Numbered from the stretch's first letter, positions 1-12,608 are shown. The stretch: 64,000 nucleotides of DNA from Phaseolus vulgaris (GCF_000499845.2 NC_023757.2:42635798-42699797); one strand, 5' to 3'. Notes: generated by a model from the sequence alone, not told the origin. Translations and numbers: made by a program.

Positions 1-1727
1 TGTATTAGTGAACGAAAATAGTTAAAAACAGTTATGACAATTCACCTTATAATTCATCAGTAATTATCCACGTTGTTCAATGCTTGGTCTTAACTACCAA
101 GTAATTATCAAATTATCTTAATAATATGATACATTTAAGTAAAGAAGAACATGACCTAAATGGTTACTACAAAGTAGTAACTTTATTTGTGCATTTACTT
201 AAGTCCATGAGTTTATAAATACCTCAATTCTCTCTAGAAGTACATCTATCCTATTATTCATTGACTTATACACAAAATCATCTATATTCTTATTGACTTA
301 AACGTCAGAGAATCTTTTGTAGGTGCACCACCACTCATTGAAACAACCTGAAAATTCTTAACGTATCCACATACACCTCGATGACAAATGTTAGTCTTTG
401 GTCTTCTATGTATCAATCGTCATAATCACTCAATTGTCAATTTTCGTTTTGGAGAGTGAAAAGTACTTGTGAAAGGTCATCTGACGTTCAAGTTAATACT
501 CAATGTGTGGTGGTTAAGTATGATAAATACTAATAATATATAATATGATGTTAATCAACCTATTTATAAAAATGAATTATTATACCATCGTCTTTCTCTA
601 GAGACCCATATCATAAACAAATAGGGTAGGTAGCCAACAACCACACTAGCACTAGCATGATTTTCATGATTGATTTCTGTATTAGTATGAAATCATATAT
701 TTTTTTTAAATCTTCTTCTTAACTTATTTTAAGGTAGGTACCGAAGTATATTTGTCTAACTAATTAGCTATTTAAGTCAAGTGGGTCTAAGTGAGCGGGT
801 CTAGATGTAGATTTCTAAGAAAAATAAACTTAAACTTGATAAATTTGGTTATATTAAGTTTAGTCATGTATGCTTTTGTTTGAAAGAATGCAATTATGTC
901 TAATATAACTGTATTTTATTCTCAACTTTTATTGTCGGCCCATTTTATCCTACGAATGTTGTCATTTTTTTTCCTTTCTGTCTTATTTTTGTTAAATTCC
1001 AAATAACAACAACACTTTCTAACCATTTTAAACTATCAATAAGCGAATGTTTTGATGATATACAACTTAATCAGTGAGGTTTTATTGTTTTGGGTACATG
1101 CATACTTTATCTTGTACTTGATTCAGAATGTTTTTAAAATGTTTTTTAACTCAACAAAAAAAAATTAAAATATAATCAACATCATAAAATATTGCCAAAC
1201 ATTTGTTTATACTCAATTATCTCAACTCATATTTAGAGTACAATACACACATATAATCAATTATTGCTTTCAACAACCAATTAAACTTTTCTGAATGAAT
1301 TTTTATATTATCAAAAGTAAGAGAATCAATTATCATTTAAAATATTTAATTAAATTCATTTTTAAAGTATATAAATTTCTCTTTGTTTAAGAAAAAGCTT
1401 TAATACAATACTCTGATCTTTTAACACACTCATAAGTTAAATTTTATTATTAATATCTTACATAAATAAGTAGTTTATTATAAACACATATAATTTTTTT
1501 ATTAATATTTTAAAAAATATTAGAGAGTTCCAAATTTTGAAATCTAAGCATTCTTGCATTTTTTCAGTATTTTATAACTAAAAATAGGAAATATGAATAA
1601 TTAAAGAATAGCTGACATATTTTTCATCTTGAAAGGCATAGTTTAATGCAGAGAGATGGTCTTAATGTTGAAGGGTGTGGAAGAACGGTGAAGGCAACAT
1701 AGAATCGCGTGGGCGCGTGTGAAGACG
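1..1727. other. Intergenic, upstream of the GDSL esterase gene
   Basis: AT-rich DNA with no convincing reading frame on either strand. It contains one degenerate dispersed repeat (listed separately) and many short A and T runs. The last few hundred bases must hold the promoter and 5' leader of the esterase gene, but I cannot assign a definite TATA box or transcription start. Confidence 0.6.
385..560. repeat. Degenerate copy of an LTR-like dispersed repeat
   Basis: This stretch resembles the two direct repeats at 53071-53280 and 54418-54632. The shared part reads like gtacttgtgaaaggtc, then a 'tcaagtta' block, then an 'aataaatact'-type A/T block in the same order and spacing. Similarity is patchy, so this is probably an old solo end of the same element family. 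Confidence 0.4.
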
Positions 1728-4700
1728 ATGGTGAGGCCAAAGATAGTGTTGTTTGGAGATTCCATAACGGAGCAATCCATCAGAGAGAATGGATGGGGTG
1801 TTTCGCTTGCCAATGCATATTCCCGTAGGGTAAGATTTGTTCTCAACCAAACACTCTTCCGTCAGATCCCCTTTCTTAAATTATCAATATATTTCACAGT
1901 TAATGGCTTGCATTTTCAGGCTGATGTACTTGTTCGAGGTTATGGTGGATACAACACTAGGTGGGCTATGTTCTTACTGCACCACCTCTTCCCTCTGGTA
2001 CCTTATTCTCACCTAAATCATGTTTCTTCCTGTTGGTGTCTGCACATTTGCCCCTTTTTAACCTCATATTAGATCTTTTTTTTATATATTTGATGATGAA
2101 TATAACTAAATAGTATTTAAAATTATGTCTCATTCACGTTACACTAGGTTTGTGTAACTTAAAGCCAATCTGGGTTGACAAGTGAGTGACTAAGGATGAA
2201 CTCTTACCTTTCTCATGGCTGTGGATTTGAAAATTCTCCTGTCACTTTCCCCCATTTGATACACAACCTTCCTTGAGAAATCTCCTAGTGCTCTGGAACT
2301 AGTTGAGTAACTCTACTATGGATAAAACATGCTAGCGGTATATAGGCCTGTGTATAGCACATCGATTCAAAGGAAAAAAAAAAGGATTGTGTATAACATG
2401 AAGAGATCAAATACTTACTTTTTAAAATAGAATTTGTTGAATTAAATTTTAAATACCTCATAAATTTTAGTATTTTCTATTGAGTGTGTTAAAAAAATTC
2501 GTTACATTGAGTACTCAATTTCTTTTTTATTTTTGTCTAAATACTCTACTGTCTGATTTTGCCATCAACGAGATTACTTTACTATTACTTTTGTCTTCCT
2601 GTCTTCAATCTGTGGGTCAAGTCAACTCGCTTCTTTCCTTTCTAATTTGCTCAAATTTGTTCGTCAACATTGAAGGAGGAGGGACACCAAAATCAAACAG
2701 CAAGTATATTTAGACAAAAAAAAAGATACTCAATGAGACGAAAATATTTATAAGGACATTAATTGAAAATACCTAAAGTTATGAGATATGTAAAACATAA
2801 TTGAGTGCAAAAGCTTGAAGAATGTTAGGTAACAAAGTTTTGCATATGAACTAACTGATATCTTGAAATTTGTAACTGAAAATTAGTTTGTTTGAGCATT
2901 TAGGGTGATGGACCAGACTAGAAAACTGATTTTTGGTTGGACTGAACTTCTCATAGACTTGCATTACAGTTTTGGAACACAAAAAAGGAGTCTCCCCTGC
3001 CCCATTCCGAAAAAAGAGTCTTCCATTGCCTAAAAATAAGGCCTTTGTTTATTTTTGGCAAATTATTTTATTAATCTTGTGAGTTTTTAGTTGTTTGGAT
3101 GGCTTCATTTCCAGGACTCAACTACACCACCTATTGCTACCACAATTTTTTTTGGTGCTAATGATGCAGCTTTGATAGGAAGAACCAGTGAAAGGCAACA
3201 TGTACCTTATGAAGAATTCAAAGAGAACCTTAGAAAATTTGTTCGACACTTAAAGGTTACATTTTGTTGTTCAATACTTTTAGATTTAAATTTGATCAGA
3301 TTCTGAATTACCCGTCCAACATTTTAACTCTAATTTTTATGTGCATTATCTGCAAAATTCTGATTTCATTTAAGCATTGAATTCATCGAATGATTCTGAT
3401 GATTTACTGTCTTGTGCTTTCGAAGGCCCATGATTTCTTCTAGCTTTGTTGTTGTTTTTCTTGTTATTTTTTTCATTGAGTATCTTAGTGTTGGTTGTTT
3501 TAGTACTTTGTATTGGTAAAAAGGCTGGGCATATCAGCACATTTACTCTTATACATCAAGCGTAAGTTTGGATAAAAAACTTAATCGAGAAGTTGTTCAG
3601 CAAGCTATGTTCACATGCAAGCTTATGTCTTAAATTTTTCCATGAAAGTTATTGAAATAAACTACAGAGCTTATGGGGTATTTTGGCATATTCATGAGTC
3701 CAAACAAGTTCTGTAGAAGCTTCCCATTTTCCTCCCAAGTGCTAATTATATTACGTTGTTGATGTGAGTGTAATAATTTGTTTCAGGAATGCTCACCAAC
3801 TATGAAAATTGTGCTTATTACTCCACCTCCAGTTAATGAGAAAGGACGCCTGGCATATGCAAAGTACTTATGAATTGCTTCTGTTAGATATAGTATTCAT
3901 AATCTGCCTTCCTTTATAGACATCATTTTAATGTGCTATTATGTGCTTGACTATTTATGACACCTGTCTCACTGATACAATCAAATGGAATTGTTCCTTC
4001 TGTTTCACTAGTATGTTTACTTTTAGGGTAAATCCCTATTTTAGTCCCTGAGGTTATAAGCGCAGGTTTCTTCCTACTTAACATAAGTCTCACTTTAGTC
4101 ACTGATTCTATCAAACATATGTACTGTAGTGCTTAATGTTGGTAGAAAATGATTAAATTTGATGAGACTTTGCACGATCAAGAACTAAAGTGATAAACAT
4201 TTACAGTTTCTGAGGCTAAATTGGAGGGTTTCTCCTTTTTTTTACAAAATAAATGCAATAACTGTTACATCCATAGCCATTATAACTGCTATTGTGTGCC
4301 CGACAGTTGCATCCATCTTTTCCTAACCACCATTTGATTATTTATCCTCATGTCATATAGACCTGAAGTCCATGACATCGCTGTTGTAGTCCATTGATAT
4401 ACCACCCACCTACTCTCACAGTGTGGTAGTGGCTATCAGTATCAAATTGGGAAATATTTTGCTGTAGCTAAACCTGCATTGAAGTGTGATTATTCCTAAT
4501 ATGATTAAAGCTTCTGTTTGAAACTTTGTGCCACATTACTGTTTAGTTTTCGTTATTATTACACTTGCCAGCCCATGAAATTATGTTCTTTCGCAGCAAG
4601 AGAATGTTAATTTACAATTTACATTTACATTGGCTTCTAATTGTTCAACAGCAGTTAACTTCATATTTGAGATGATTTTGTTGGGTCTTGCAGATCCAAA

Positions 4701-5672
4701 TACGGTGAGAAGGCTACCGAAGTACCTGAAAGAATAAATGAAGTAACTGTTCAATATGCTAACGCCTGTCTTGAGGTCGCATATGAAATGGGCGTGTCGT
4801 GTATCAATCTGTGGGCCATAATGCAACACACAGATGGCTGGCAAACGAAATATTTGAGGTTTGTTACAACCTGGCTTGAGAGATGTTGACTCTCACATAA
4901 GTGTGACCGAGTTATAGTTAAATCTTGATTATATCATGGATTACATTTCACTAAGATTTATTCATAAATACTTTTAGTTGAAGAAAATAAAAATAAAAAG
5001 TAGTTTTTTCCATGCTCTACAATTAACTATGAAAATGTTAAAAGCCATATTTTGGAAACTAATTTTTATAAATTAATTTATATACAAACTAATTTTAACT
5101 TAGGGGAAAAAATCTTTTTATTTTATTCTCTTAGAAGTGCATATTGAGAAGTCTCTGTCTTGATAGACCCTAAGTCTAAATATGATAATGTGATTCTGTT
5201 ATCTTGTTAAGGGCATCATGAATTTACTTTTTTAGTCTGTTAAGGACATGGTAAACTATTTTCTTATATTTATGTATGAAAATTGATAGTTACGAAAGAG
5301 AAAAAAGTGAGGAATTTTAGGTTTGCGATTTATTTTTTGTCTAACATTATTCCGGGGCAATTTAATTTAGAATAATTCTAAATATTCCCCTTTAATTCCC
5401 TCAGAATTTCTTAATGAATAAAATTAACTCCAATACCTTTCATGAAAATTATGGGAGATTTCACCTGACAATTGATGTTTTGCTGTATAAGTGATGGGTT
5501 GCATCTGACAGCAGAAGGAAATACAGTAGTTTACAGAGAAGTGATAAAGGTGTTCGATGAAGCTGGACTTTCTGCTGATAACTTGCCATTTGATTTCCCT
5601 CACCACTCAAAAATTGATTCTAAGCATCCTGAGAGAGCTTTCCAGCAGAATGCTTGTGATGTCCAATTGTGA
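1728..5672 (+). CDS. GDSL esterase/lipase, isoamyl acetate-hydrolysing esterase-like
   Basis: Six exons: 1728-1829, 1920-1997, 3115-3255, 3787-3863, 4694-4858, 5492-5672. All introns are GT-AG, phases agree, and the product is 247 aa. It is an SGNH/GDSL hydrolase expected to cleave small acyl esters. Block I is FGDSITE with the nucleophile Ser12. The block II glycine lies in RGYGGYNTR (about 40-48). Block III is FFGANDA (Gly74, Asn76 of the oxyanion hole). Block V is SDGLHLT with catalytic Asp189 and His192. The length fits the compact yeast IAH1-like subgroup; ordinary plant GDSL lipases run about 350 aa and carry a signal peptide. None is seen here, so it is probably intracellular. A GTG nine bases upstream extends the frame, but the ATG at 1728 sits immediately before the conserved block. 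The natural substrate is unknown. Confidence 0.9.
4025..4235. mobile_element. Possible MITE in intron 4 of the esterase gene
   Basis: About 210 bp with imperfect inverted ends. The left end reads AGGGTAAATCCCTATTTTAG, and the reverse complement of the right end reads AGGAGAAACCCTCCAATTTA, followed on both sides by a CCT-GAG-like block. I do not see a clean target duplication. It could equally be a fragment of another dispersed repeat. Confidence 0.35.
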
Positions 5673-7215
5673 TACTCTGGTCTAGTCTTGCACTGCTGTA
5701 CTCTGTTCTATTTGGTGATCTACGATTTTTTTCCAGAAATATATTTGAGTATAATGCTTTAATGGAACCATAGTGAAGAATATTTTTCCAAATGAGGTTG
5801 TGGGATTGATGTAGTTGATCTCATAATGGGATATAATTGTTGTTGTGATGCTTTAATAAAACTATCGTTGTGATAATACTCACGTTGTGCGATGCTTATG
5901 CATGCAAACATCTATAATTTGATTCAGTATTTTTTTGGGAGTGCTAGTAACACTTTTAATATTATATTTCTAATATAATTTTTTATTTTCATTTAAAATT
6001 TATTTAAAATTAAATAAGTGAAATTCATAAATAATTTCTAACAAATTTGTTAGTACAGAGAGTGTTCTAAAGATTCTAATATAAGTTTGGGGCCGGGCAG
6101 TTTTATGGAGGGGCTAATCCTTCTGCACCCTTAACATTTCATTTGCACTCCCTTGGGTATGAAATGACCAAAATACCCTCACGTCGTTTTATATACAACC
6201 CTATTCTCATTTCTCTCCACCTTCCTTCTTTCTCATCCTCATCTTTTCTCTTCCTCAGTCGGTGGTGCACCACTCCATTTGTTGTGCTTTTCTATAAGAT
6301 TTTTTGCTCGACTAACATTGTCTTTTAAAGAACTATCACCAACTTGGTTGCATTGTTGCATCATAAAACAAGTTTGTTTTTGTGTTTTGTTATTTGATTT
6401 GGTTGATGTTGCGTGATTTTGGAATGGTTGATACATAATGTGTTTGGATTGTATAATCCTAAACACATTTGATTTTTTTGATTTTTTTTTTATATTTCGA
6501 ATTGTGAATTCGAAATGTAAAAAGTAATAATTTTGTTTAATTCTAATTAAATGATTTGGCATTTAGTAGAGACATGATTAGTACAAGAGGTGAGTTATCT
6601 AAGACCGAAATCAAATAGAGTTTGACGACGTCGATTTGTAGAAGAGATAGGAAATAAGTTGTCTCTTCACCAAATGCATGTGTTGCTTGCAGTTGTAAGA
6701 GGACCAGACAAACAATAAGGATTTGTTGACAAACTTTTTTCTAATACGATTCTGACTAGTTAGTTACGTTAACCAAGTTGCCTTATTACTCTGGAAGAGT
6801 GGGGATTGAAACAAATTAAAGTTAGTGTTGTACGAACGTAAGTTAGGTAAATTTAAAAATATAACATTTTTGTACTCATTGTCGTGAAAATGAAAAGTAG
6901 AAAGATATCATCAATGACCTCAAAAATGAGAAAATAGAGAATGCATTGATGAGAATAGCTGACAAATTGACCATGGATACTCTGGACAAAAGAGACAAAG
7001 TACCTCCAATGTTTTTTATAACTTCATATTATGAATGAGGATTTAAGAGAAAATTAAAAAAATGTATTTGCTACTCTTCATTTATAGAAAGGAAAATAAA
7101 ATATAAATGGAAATATTCTTGTCTAAGAAAAAGTATGCACCAAGAAATGAAATCTTTTAAATATTTTTATAAATTATCTATAAAGAAATTCAATGAATAC
7201 AAAAGAATTAATTAC
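5673..7215. other. Intergenic between esterase gene and repeat array
   Basis: No gene seen. The start is the esterase 3' region. Around 6112-6180 the text (ggctaatccttctgcaccct, then ttgcactccc and 'aaaatacccc') resembles the terminal repeat of the Mutator-like MITE at 55138, so a decayed relative may lie here. The rest is AT-rich. Confidence 0.45.
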
Positions 7216-7661
7216 CACTACAATAAAATAATTAAATAGAAACTAATTTTAGAAATAAAAATAATTAGTTATTATTCAATTAAATTAGAGACCATTTTAT
7301 AAATTAAAAAAATTATTGATATATAAAATTATTAATAAAAAATTATAAAATTGTTTCTAGATTGATATCTAATCATTAACTACTAAGGTTTTAGCTACTT
7401 ACTACTTTATATTCTAAATTAGTGTCTATTAGTCTTTTAGAGATTAATTTAGAATCCAAAATACTAGTGATCAAAACTAAGGTACCTAATTTAATTACCA
7501 ATTTAAAAACCATTTTATAATTTTTTATTAATAATAGAAATCCACTTTAGATATGAATAATTTTTTAGTCTCTAAATTAGTATATAATTTACTCAATATA
7601 GTGACTAATTATTTTTAGTCTCTAGATTTTGTTACTATTTAATGATGTTCTTATAGTGTAT
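7216..7661. mobile_element. CACTA-like MITE, most complete copy
   Basis: About 446 bp with inverted ends. The left end starts CACTACAATAAAATAATTAA and the reverse complement of the right end starts CACTATAAGAACATCATTAA, both running on into AATAG.AAC. CACTAC-type ends are typical of CACTA (En/Spm) elements. There is no coding sequence. The flanking trinucleotides are tac and tat, an imperfect 3-bp duplication. The 3' half of this MITE recurs in every unit of the array to its right and takes part in the chimeric junctions there. Confidence 0.65.
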
Positions 7662-7663
7662 TA

Positions 7664-7750
7664 TCATGTCCAAGCTCATGCTGGAAACTTCTCCCGTGGG
7701 TGATTAAGGATGTCTTAGGAAAGGGGTGTGGAATTACTGAAATGACCATC
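7664..7750 (+). pseudogene. BAP31-like fragment, copy 0 (tail only)
   Basis: Directly after the MITE end, 'catgtccaagctcatgctgg' matches the end of the BAP31-like coding part in the other copies (protein words MSK.ML). The shared downstream tail gattaaggatgtcttaggaa follows. Leader and most of the coding part are gone, apparently deleted between the MITE end and this point. Confidence 0.6.
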
Positions 7751-8185
7751 ATCTTATCGTAGGATCGCACTACCGAGACCATGACTTGTCACCCGGTCCA
7801 AGCCGAATGGCACCCGGTCATGACCATACAAAATAAATGATCTTACTCACAATAATTAGGGAGAAAGATAAAGAAATGATAGTTCAATTAGTTCAGTTCC
7901 ATTCGGAAAAAAAACATAATTGGTCTAATTCTCTTTCTATATTTTTAATATATTCAAACATAGGCGCTTGACTCCACAATTAATTTATTATCAACCATTC
8001 ATCTTATCGTAGGATCGCACTACCGAGACCATGACTTGGCACCCGGTCCAAGCCGAATGGCACCCGGTCATGACCATACAAAATAAATGATCTTACTCAC
8101 AATAACTAGGGAGAAAAGAAAGATAAAGAAATGATAGTTCAATTAGTGGTGCTTGACTCCACAATTAATTTATTATCAACCATTC
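7751..8185. repeat. Direct tandem duplication, 250-bp period
   Basis: The block beginning atcttatcgtaggatcgcac at 7751 recurs almost unchanged at 8001, and both copies run to 'tttattatcaaccattc'. The second copy lacks about 65 bp from its middle. The block belongs to the array tail; the near-identity of the shared parts suggests a recent duplication. Confidence 0.8.
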
Positions 8186-9053
8186 AATATGTATTAGGTT
8201 GTTCAGCTGTGTAAATTAAAATAATGATTCAACCAATATGGATCATTTTACAAAATAGATGGTTATCATACAAAATAAAATATAATCCTACTCCCGCAAT
8301 AAACTGAAAAAAAAAAGATGGTGCAATTAGTTCAGTCCAATTTGAAAAAAACATTAGTGATCTATTTCTCTTTTATATCTTGAATGTATTCAAACATAGG
8401 TGCTTTACACAATACTCCACAATTAATTTATTGTCAATCATTTAATATGTATTATCAAGATCATTTGCATCATGAGAGTCTATTCCAATCAGATTTAGAA
8501 ACGATTTTAAATTTTTTTATTAATAATAGAAACAACTTTAGATATGAATAACTTTTAGTCTCTAAATTACTATCTAATTTAGTCAATATAGTGACTAATT
8601 ATTTTTGGTTTCTAGATTTTGTTACTATTTAATGATTTTCTTATAGTGTATTCTATTATTAAAAAAAATACAAATATAAAAAGTCAATTGAATTAATTAA
8701 ATAAATTGTTAGTTCGTGGGTCTGCAAGCCAGTCCGCGTACAATGTTTCTTTTTTTATAAATTCAATAAAAATATTTATTACTGAAAATTTGAATATAAA
8801 GGAATTCAATCAAAATATTTGTTTTTTTTACATTACTACTGAAAAATTGAGACATATTATTACATTCTTTATCCATTGCTCAGTCAGTTTCAAACTCACA
8901 AAGATTAAGGTTGTCACCTCATTGGACCAGCGCAAACTTCACTTAACTCACACATTTTTTCTCTTACTCTGTTCAGACCCTTTCTTATCTTCTATTCTAA
9001 TCTCTTCTCTTCCTAATTCTAATATTTTCTGCCAGTGATCCAAGGTGAACAAG

Positions 9054-9345
9054 ATGTTGCAGATACTCTACACGGCAATTTTCAGTGAAATGTTGCTGAT
9101 TCTCAACCTCGTTTTCAAGACCCCTCCCTCTTAAAAAACTCGTTGTCATTTCCCTAGATTGAGTCAAACGCGACCATGACCCCATCGTGTGTGTCCATCG
9201 TGGGCACCACATTGGTGGTGGTTATCTCTTCCAGCCTCTACTGCTTGGCCAAGATCCAACAACACACTCTCGAAGCCGATATACTTAACCCCACCGACCA
9301 AGTTCTGGTGTCCAAGCACATGCTGAAAGCTTCTCCATGAGCGAT
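9054..9345 (+). pseudogene. BAP31-like pseudogene, copy A (most complete)
   Basis: From the ATG at 9054 the frame reads MLQILYTAIFSEMLLILNLV and FKTP, which is the N-terminal ER-membrane segment of plant BAP31-like proteins (B-cell receptor-associated protein 31 family, ER cargo export and quality control). A frameshift and stop follow. In the shifted frame KLVVISLD, then VKRDHDPIV, is visible, corresponding to the LDRVKRG.GP region of the family. Another frame gives ISSSLYCLAKIQ and NPTDQVLVSKHMLKAS, then a stop. It is the only copy that keeps the middle VKR segment. The rest of a BAP31 protein (further membrane segment and coiled coil) is absent from the window. It cannot make the family protein. 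Confidence 0.75.
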
Positions 9346-10472
9346 TAAGGTTGTTTTAGGAAAGCAGATGTGGAATTACTGAAATGGCCATCAGCTTACC
9401 TTATTGTACGTACTAGTAGGATCAACACGACCATGACTCGGCACCCAGTCCAAGATGAATGGCAACCGATCGAGAACAATTGGCTCTCATTCCTCATCCA
9501 TTCCAATCCAATTTGCAAATTAAGATTCTGTCAGAAAATATAGAATAAACATTTAATCTAAAAATAATTCTAAAAAAGTATTACATATCAGAAATAATAA
9601 TAATAATATTTAATAATTAATAAGTGAGAGGAATGTATGTAGATTAATGCTTCGTTTTTCAGTTTTGTAAATTATAATTAATGGTTGAACCAATATGATC
9701 ATCGTACAAAATAAAATGTGATCTTACTCCCACAATTATTAGGGAGAAAGAGAAACCAATGATGATTTTTAGAATAAATGGTCTGTTTGAAAAAAAATAG
9801 AGAAAAAAAAAATGATGGTGCAATAAGTTCAGTCCAATAATATATTTCTCTTTTTATATTTTGAATGTATTCAAACTTATGTGCTTTACATATTACTCCC
9901 TCCACAATTAATTTACTGTCAATAATTTAATATGTATTACCAAAATCATCTATATCATAAGTTTATAACAATCAGATTTAAAAACCATATAAATATTTTT
10001 AATATCTAAATTAGCATATAATTTAGTTAATATAGTGACTAATTATTTTTTGTCTTTAGATATTGTTACCATTTAATGATTTTTCTATAGTGTATTCTAT
10101 TATTAAAAAAAGTACTAATATAAAAATTTAATTAAATAAATTAGTCTGTGGGTCTGCAGACCAGTCTACGTATCATGTTTTTTTTATATAAATTCAATAA
10201 AAATGTCTATTAATGAAAATTGTTTATAAAAAAATTCAATCAAAATATTTGTTACTTTTTGCATTGCTACAGACAAATTGAGGCATGTTAGTATATTCCC
10301 CTCCATTGCTACATATTGTTTTTTAGGATCATCTTTCTCAATTCCAAACTCATAAAGAGGTTGGGGTTGTCGCCTCATTGGACCAGCGTAGACCCTCACT
10401 TACCCTTTTTTCTATTATCTTCACTTTCTAATTCTAATAGTTTATGCTAGTGATCAAATGTGAATCAAGAAG

Positions 10473-10712
10473 ATGTTGCAACTACTCTACAATGTTCAGC
10501 GTAATGCTTCTGATCCTCACCCTTCTTTTCAAGACTCTTGGAAAACTCGCCCTACTTTTCAAGACTCTTTGGAAAACTCATCATCCCACATTCATGGTGT
10601 TCTTTCTTCCAGCATCTACAACGTGGTCAAGATCCAGCACCACACCCTCGAGGCCAGTATACTCAACCACCACCGACCAACTTTTCGTGTCAAAGTACAT
10701 GTTAGTGTTGAC
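10473..10712 (+). pseudogene. BAP31-like pseudogene, copy B
   Basis: The ATG at 10473 gives MLQLLYN and then loses frame. A second frame from nearby gives FSVMLLILTLLFKTLGKL. A short internal tandem duplication of about 29 bp (cttttcaagactct.ggaaaactc twice, about 10535-10592) adds a repeated LLFKTL segment. The VKR segment is missing. The 3' part decodes as VVKIQHHTLEASIL in a third frame. A truncated copia LTR follows at once. Confidence 0.65.
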
Positions 10713-10861
10713 TGTGAAGCCATGACCAATTGGGCTGGACTGACTAGATATATGAGTGACATTAATCATTATGTCCCTTTTTAATCTCTATTTAAAAAAA
10801 TCACTGTACTTATAATTTTGTACGCAATAGGAAAGAAATAAAACCTAATAGTAGGCGACCG
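10713..10861 (+). repeat. Truncated copia LTR in unit B
   Basis: Starts tgtgaagccatgaccaattg like the LTR at 15301 and follows it to about 'gcgaccg', with an internal loss of about 27 bp, then switches to MITE sequence (ttagatatgaat). No PBS or internal element sequence follows. Confidence 0.7.
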
Positions 10862-11305
10862 CCTTAGATATGAATAATTTTTAGTCTCTAAATTAGTATA
10901 TAATTTAGTTAATATAGTGACTTAATATTTTTTGTCTCTAGATTTTGTTACTATTTAATGATTTTCTTATAGTGTATTCTTTTATTAAAAAAAAATACTA
11001 ATATAAAAATTTAATTGAATTAATTAAATAAATTAGCTCGTGGGTGTTCAGGCCAGTCCACGTACAATGTTTTTTTTATATAAATTCAATAAAATGTCTC
11101 TTAATGAAAAAATGTGTATAAAAGAATTCAATCAAAATACTTGCTACTTTTTGCATTGCTACAGACAAATTAAGGCATGTTAGTATATTCCTCATTCATT
11201 GCTACATATTAATTTTTAGGATCATCTTTCTCAATTTCAAACTCATAAAGAGGCAGGAGTTGTCGCCTAATTGGAACAGAGGAGATCAGAGGTGAGTCCA
11301 ACGAG

Positions 11306-11518
11306 ATGTTGCAACTACTCTACAATACGATATTCAGCGAAATATTTTTTATTTTCACTATTGTTTTCAAGAATCCTCTAAGGAAACTAGTCATCCTACA
11401 TTGGTGGTGATTCTTTCCTCCAGCCTCTTAACATGGCCCAAGATCCAGCAATACTCCTCGAGGTCGGTATACTCCCCACCAACCAACTTCTCATGTCCAA
11501 GTACATATTAGTGTTGAG
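11306..11518 (+). pseudogene. BAP31-like pseudogene, copy C
   Basis: From the ATG at 11306: MLQLLYNTIFSEIFFIFTIV then FKNPLRKLVI, a good match to the family's first membrane segment and the following PLRKLVI. The frame ends shortly after at a TGA. The KIQ and later words persist only in other frames with further damage. The VKR segment is missing, as in copies B and D-F. Confidence 0.65.
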
Positions 11519-11687
11519 TGTGAAGTCAGGACCAATTGGGTTGGGCTATCTAGACACATGAGTGGACTTAATCATTATGTTCTTTTTTTAATATCTATTG
11601 TACTTATAATTTTGTACGCAATAGGAATGAAATAAAACCTAATAGTTTTATGTGTGGATGTAAGTTGCAGTTGGCGACCGAACAACT
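11519..11687 (+). repeat. Truncated copia LTR in unit C
   Basis: Begins tgtgaagtcaggaccaattg and follows the 15301 LTR through 'ggcgaccgaac', then joins MITE sequence aactttagatatg. It lacks the last about 70 bases of the full LTR. Confidence 0.7.
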
Positions 11688-12216
11688 TTAGATATGTATA
11701 ATTTTTAGTATCTAAATTAGTATATAATTTAGTTAATATAATGACAAAAATTTTGTTGTCTCTAGATTTTGTTACTATTTCATTATTTTCTTATAGTATA
11801 TTCTATTATTAAAAAAATTACTAATATAAAAAGTTAATTAAATTAATTAAATAAATTAGCTCGTGGGTGTGCGACCCAATCCGTGTCCCTTGTTTTTTTT
11901 TATATAAATTCAATAAAAATGTCTGCTAATAAAAAATTGAATATAAATGAATTCAATCAAAATATTTTCTACTTTTTGCATTGCTACAGACAAATTGAAG
12001 CATGTTAGTATATTACTCATCTATGACTACATATTGCTTTTTAGTGTCATCTTTCTCAATTAAAAACTCATAAAGAGGCAGGGGTTGTCGCACAATTGGA
12101 CCAACGTATAACCTCACTAAACGTTTTTTTTTTACCTCTATTTATATTCTTTCTTCTATTATTTTCTCTTCCTAATTCTTTTAAATTTTTACAAGTGATC
12201 AAAGGTGAGTTCAACA

Positions 12217-12432
12217 AGATTATCTTGTTGAACTACTTTACAATACGATGTTCAGCGAAATCCTTCTGATTTTCACCCTTATTTTCAAGAATCCTCTTAG
12301 AAAACTACTCATCCCAGTAGTTCTTTCTTTCAGTCTATACAACATGGTCAAGATCCAGCAACACACCCTCGATGTCGGTATACTCAACCCTACCGACCAA
12401 CTTCTCATGTCCAAGTACATGTTAGTGTTGAG
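12217..12432 (+). pseudogene. BAP31-like fragment, copy D (longest open frame)
   Basis: The original start codon is broken by a few extra bases (about 12220). From an internal ATG at 12248 a frame stays open through MFSEILLIFTLIFKNPLRKL, LSFSLYNMVKIQQHTLD and LNPTDQLLMSKYML, then runs into the LTR and stops at 12463 (71 codons). Compared with the family it lacks the VKRGRGP segment by an in-frame loss and everything after the first ~90 residues. It could encode a short membrane peptide if transcribed, but nothing in the sequence shows that it is. Confidence 0.65.
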
Positions 12433-12608
12433 TTTGAAGTCAGGACCAATCAGGTTGGACTGACACATGAGTGGACTTAATTATTATGTGCCCATTTCAC
12501 TCTCTATTTATAAAAACCATTGTACTTATAATTTTGTACGCAACAAAAAATAAATAAAACCTAATAGTTGTCCATGTGGATGCAGGTTGCAGTTGGTGAC
12601 CAAACCAC
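12433..12608 (+). repeat. Truncated copia LTR in unit D
   Basis: Starts with a mutated terminus (ttt in place of tgt) followed by gaagtcaggaccaat, then tracks the 15301 LTR to 'ggtgaccaaaccac' and switches to MITE sequence tttagatattaat. Confidence 0.7.
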
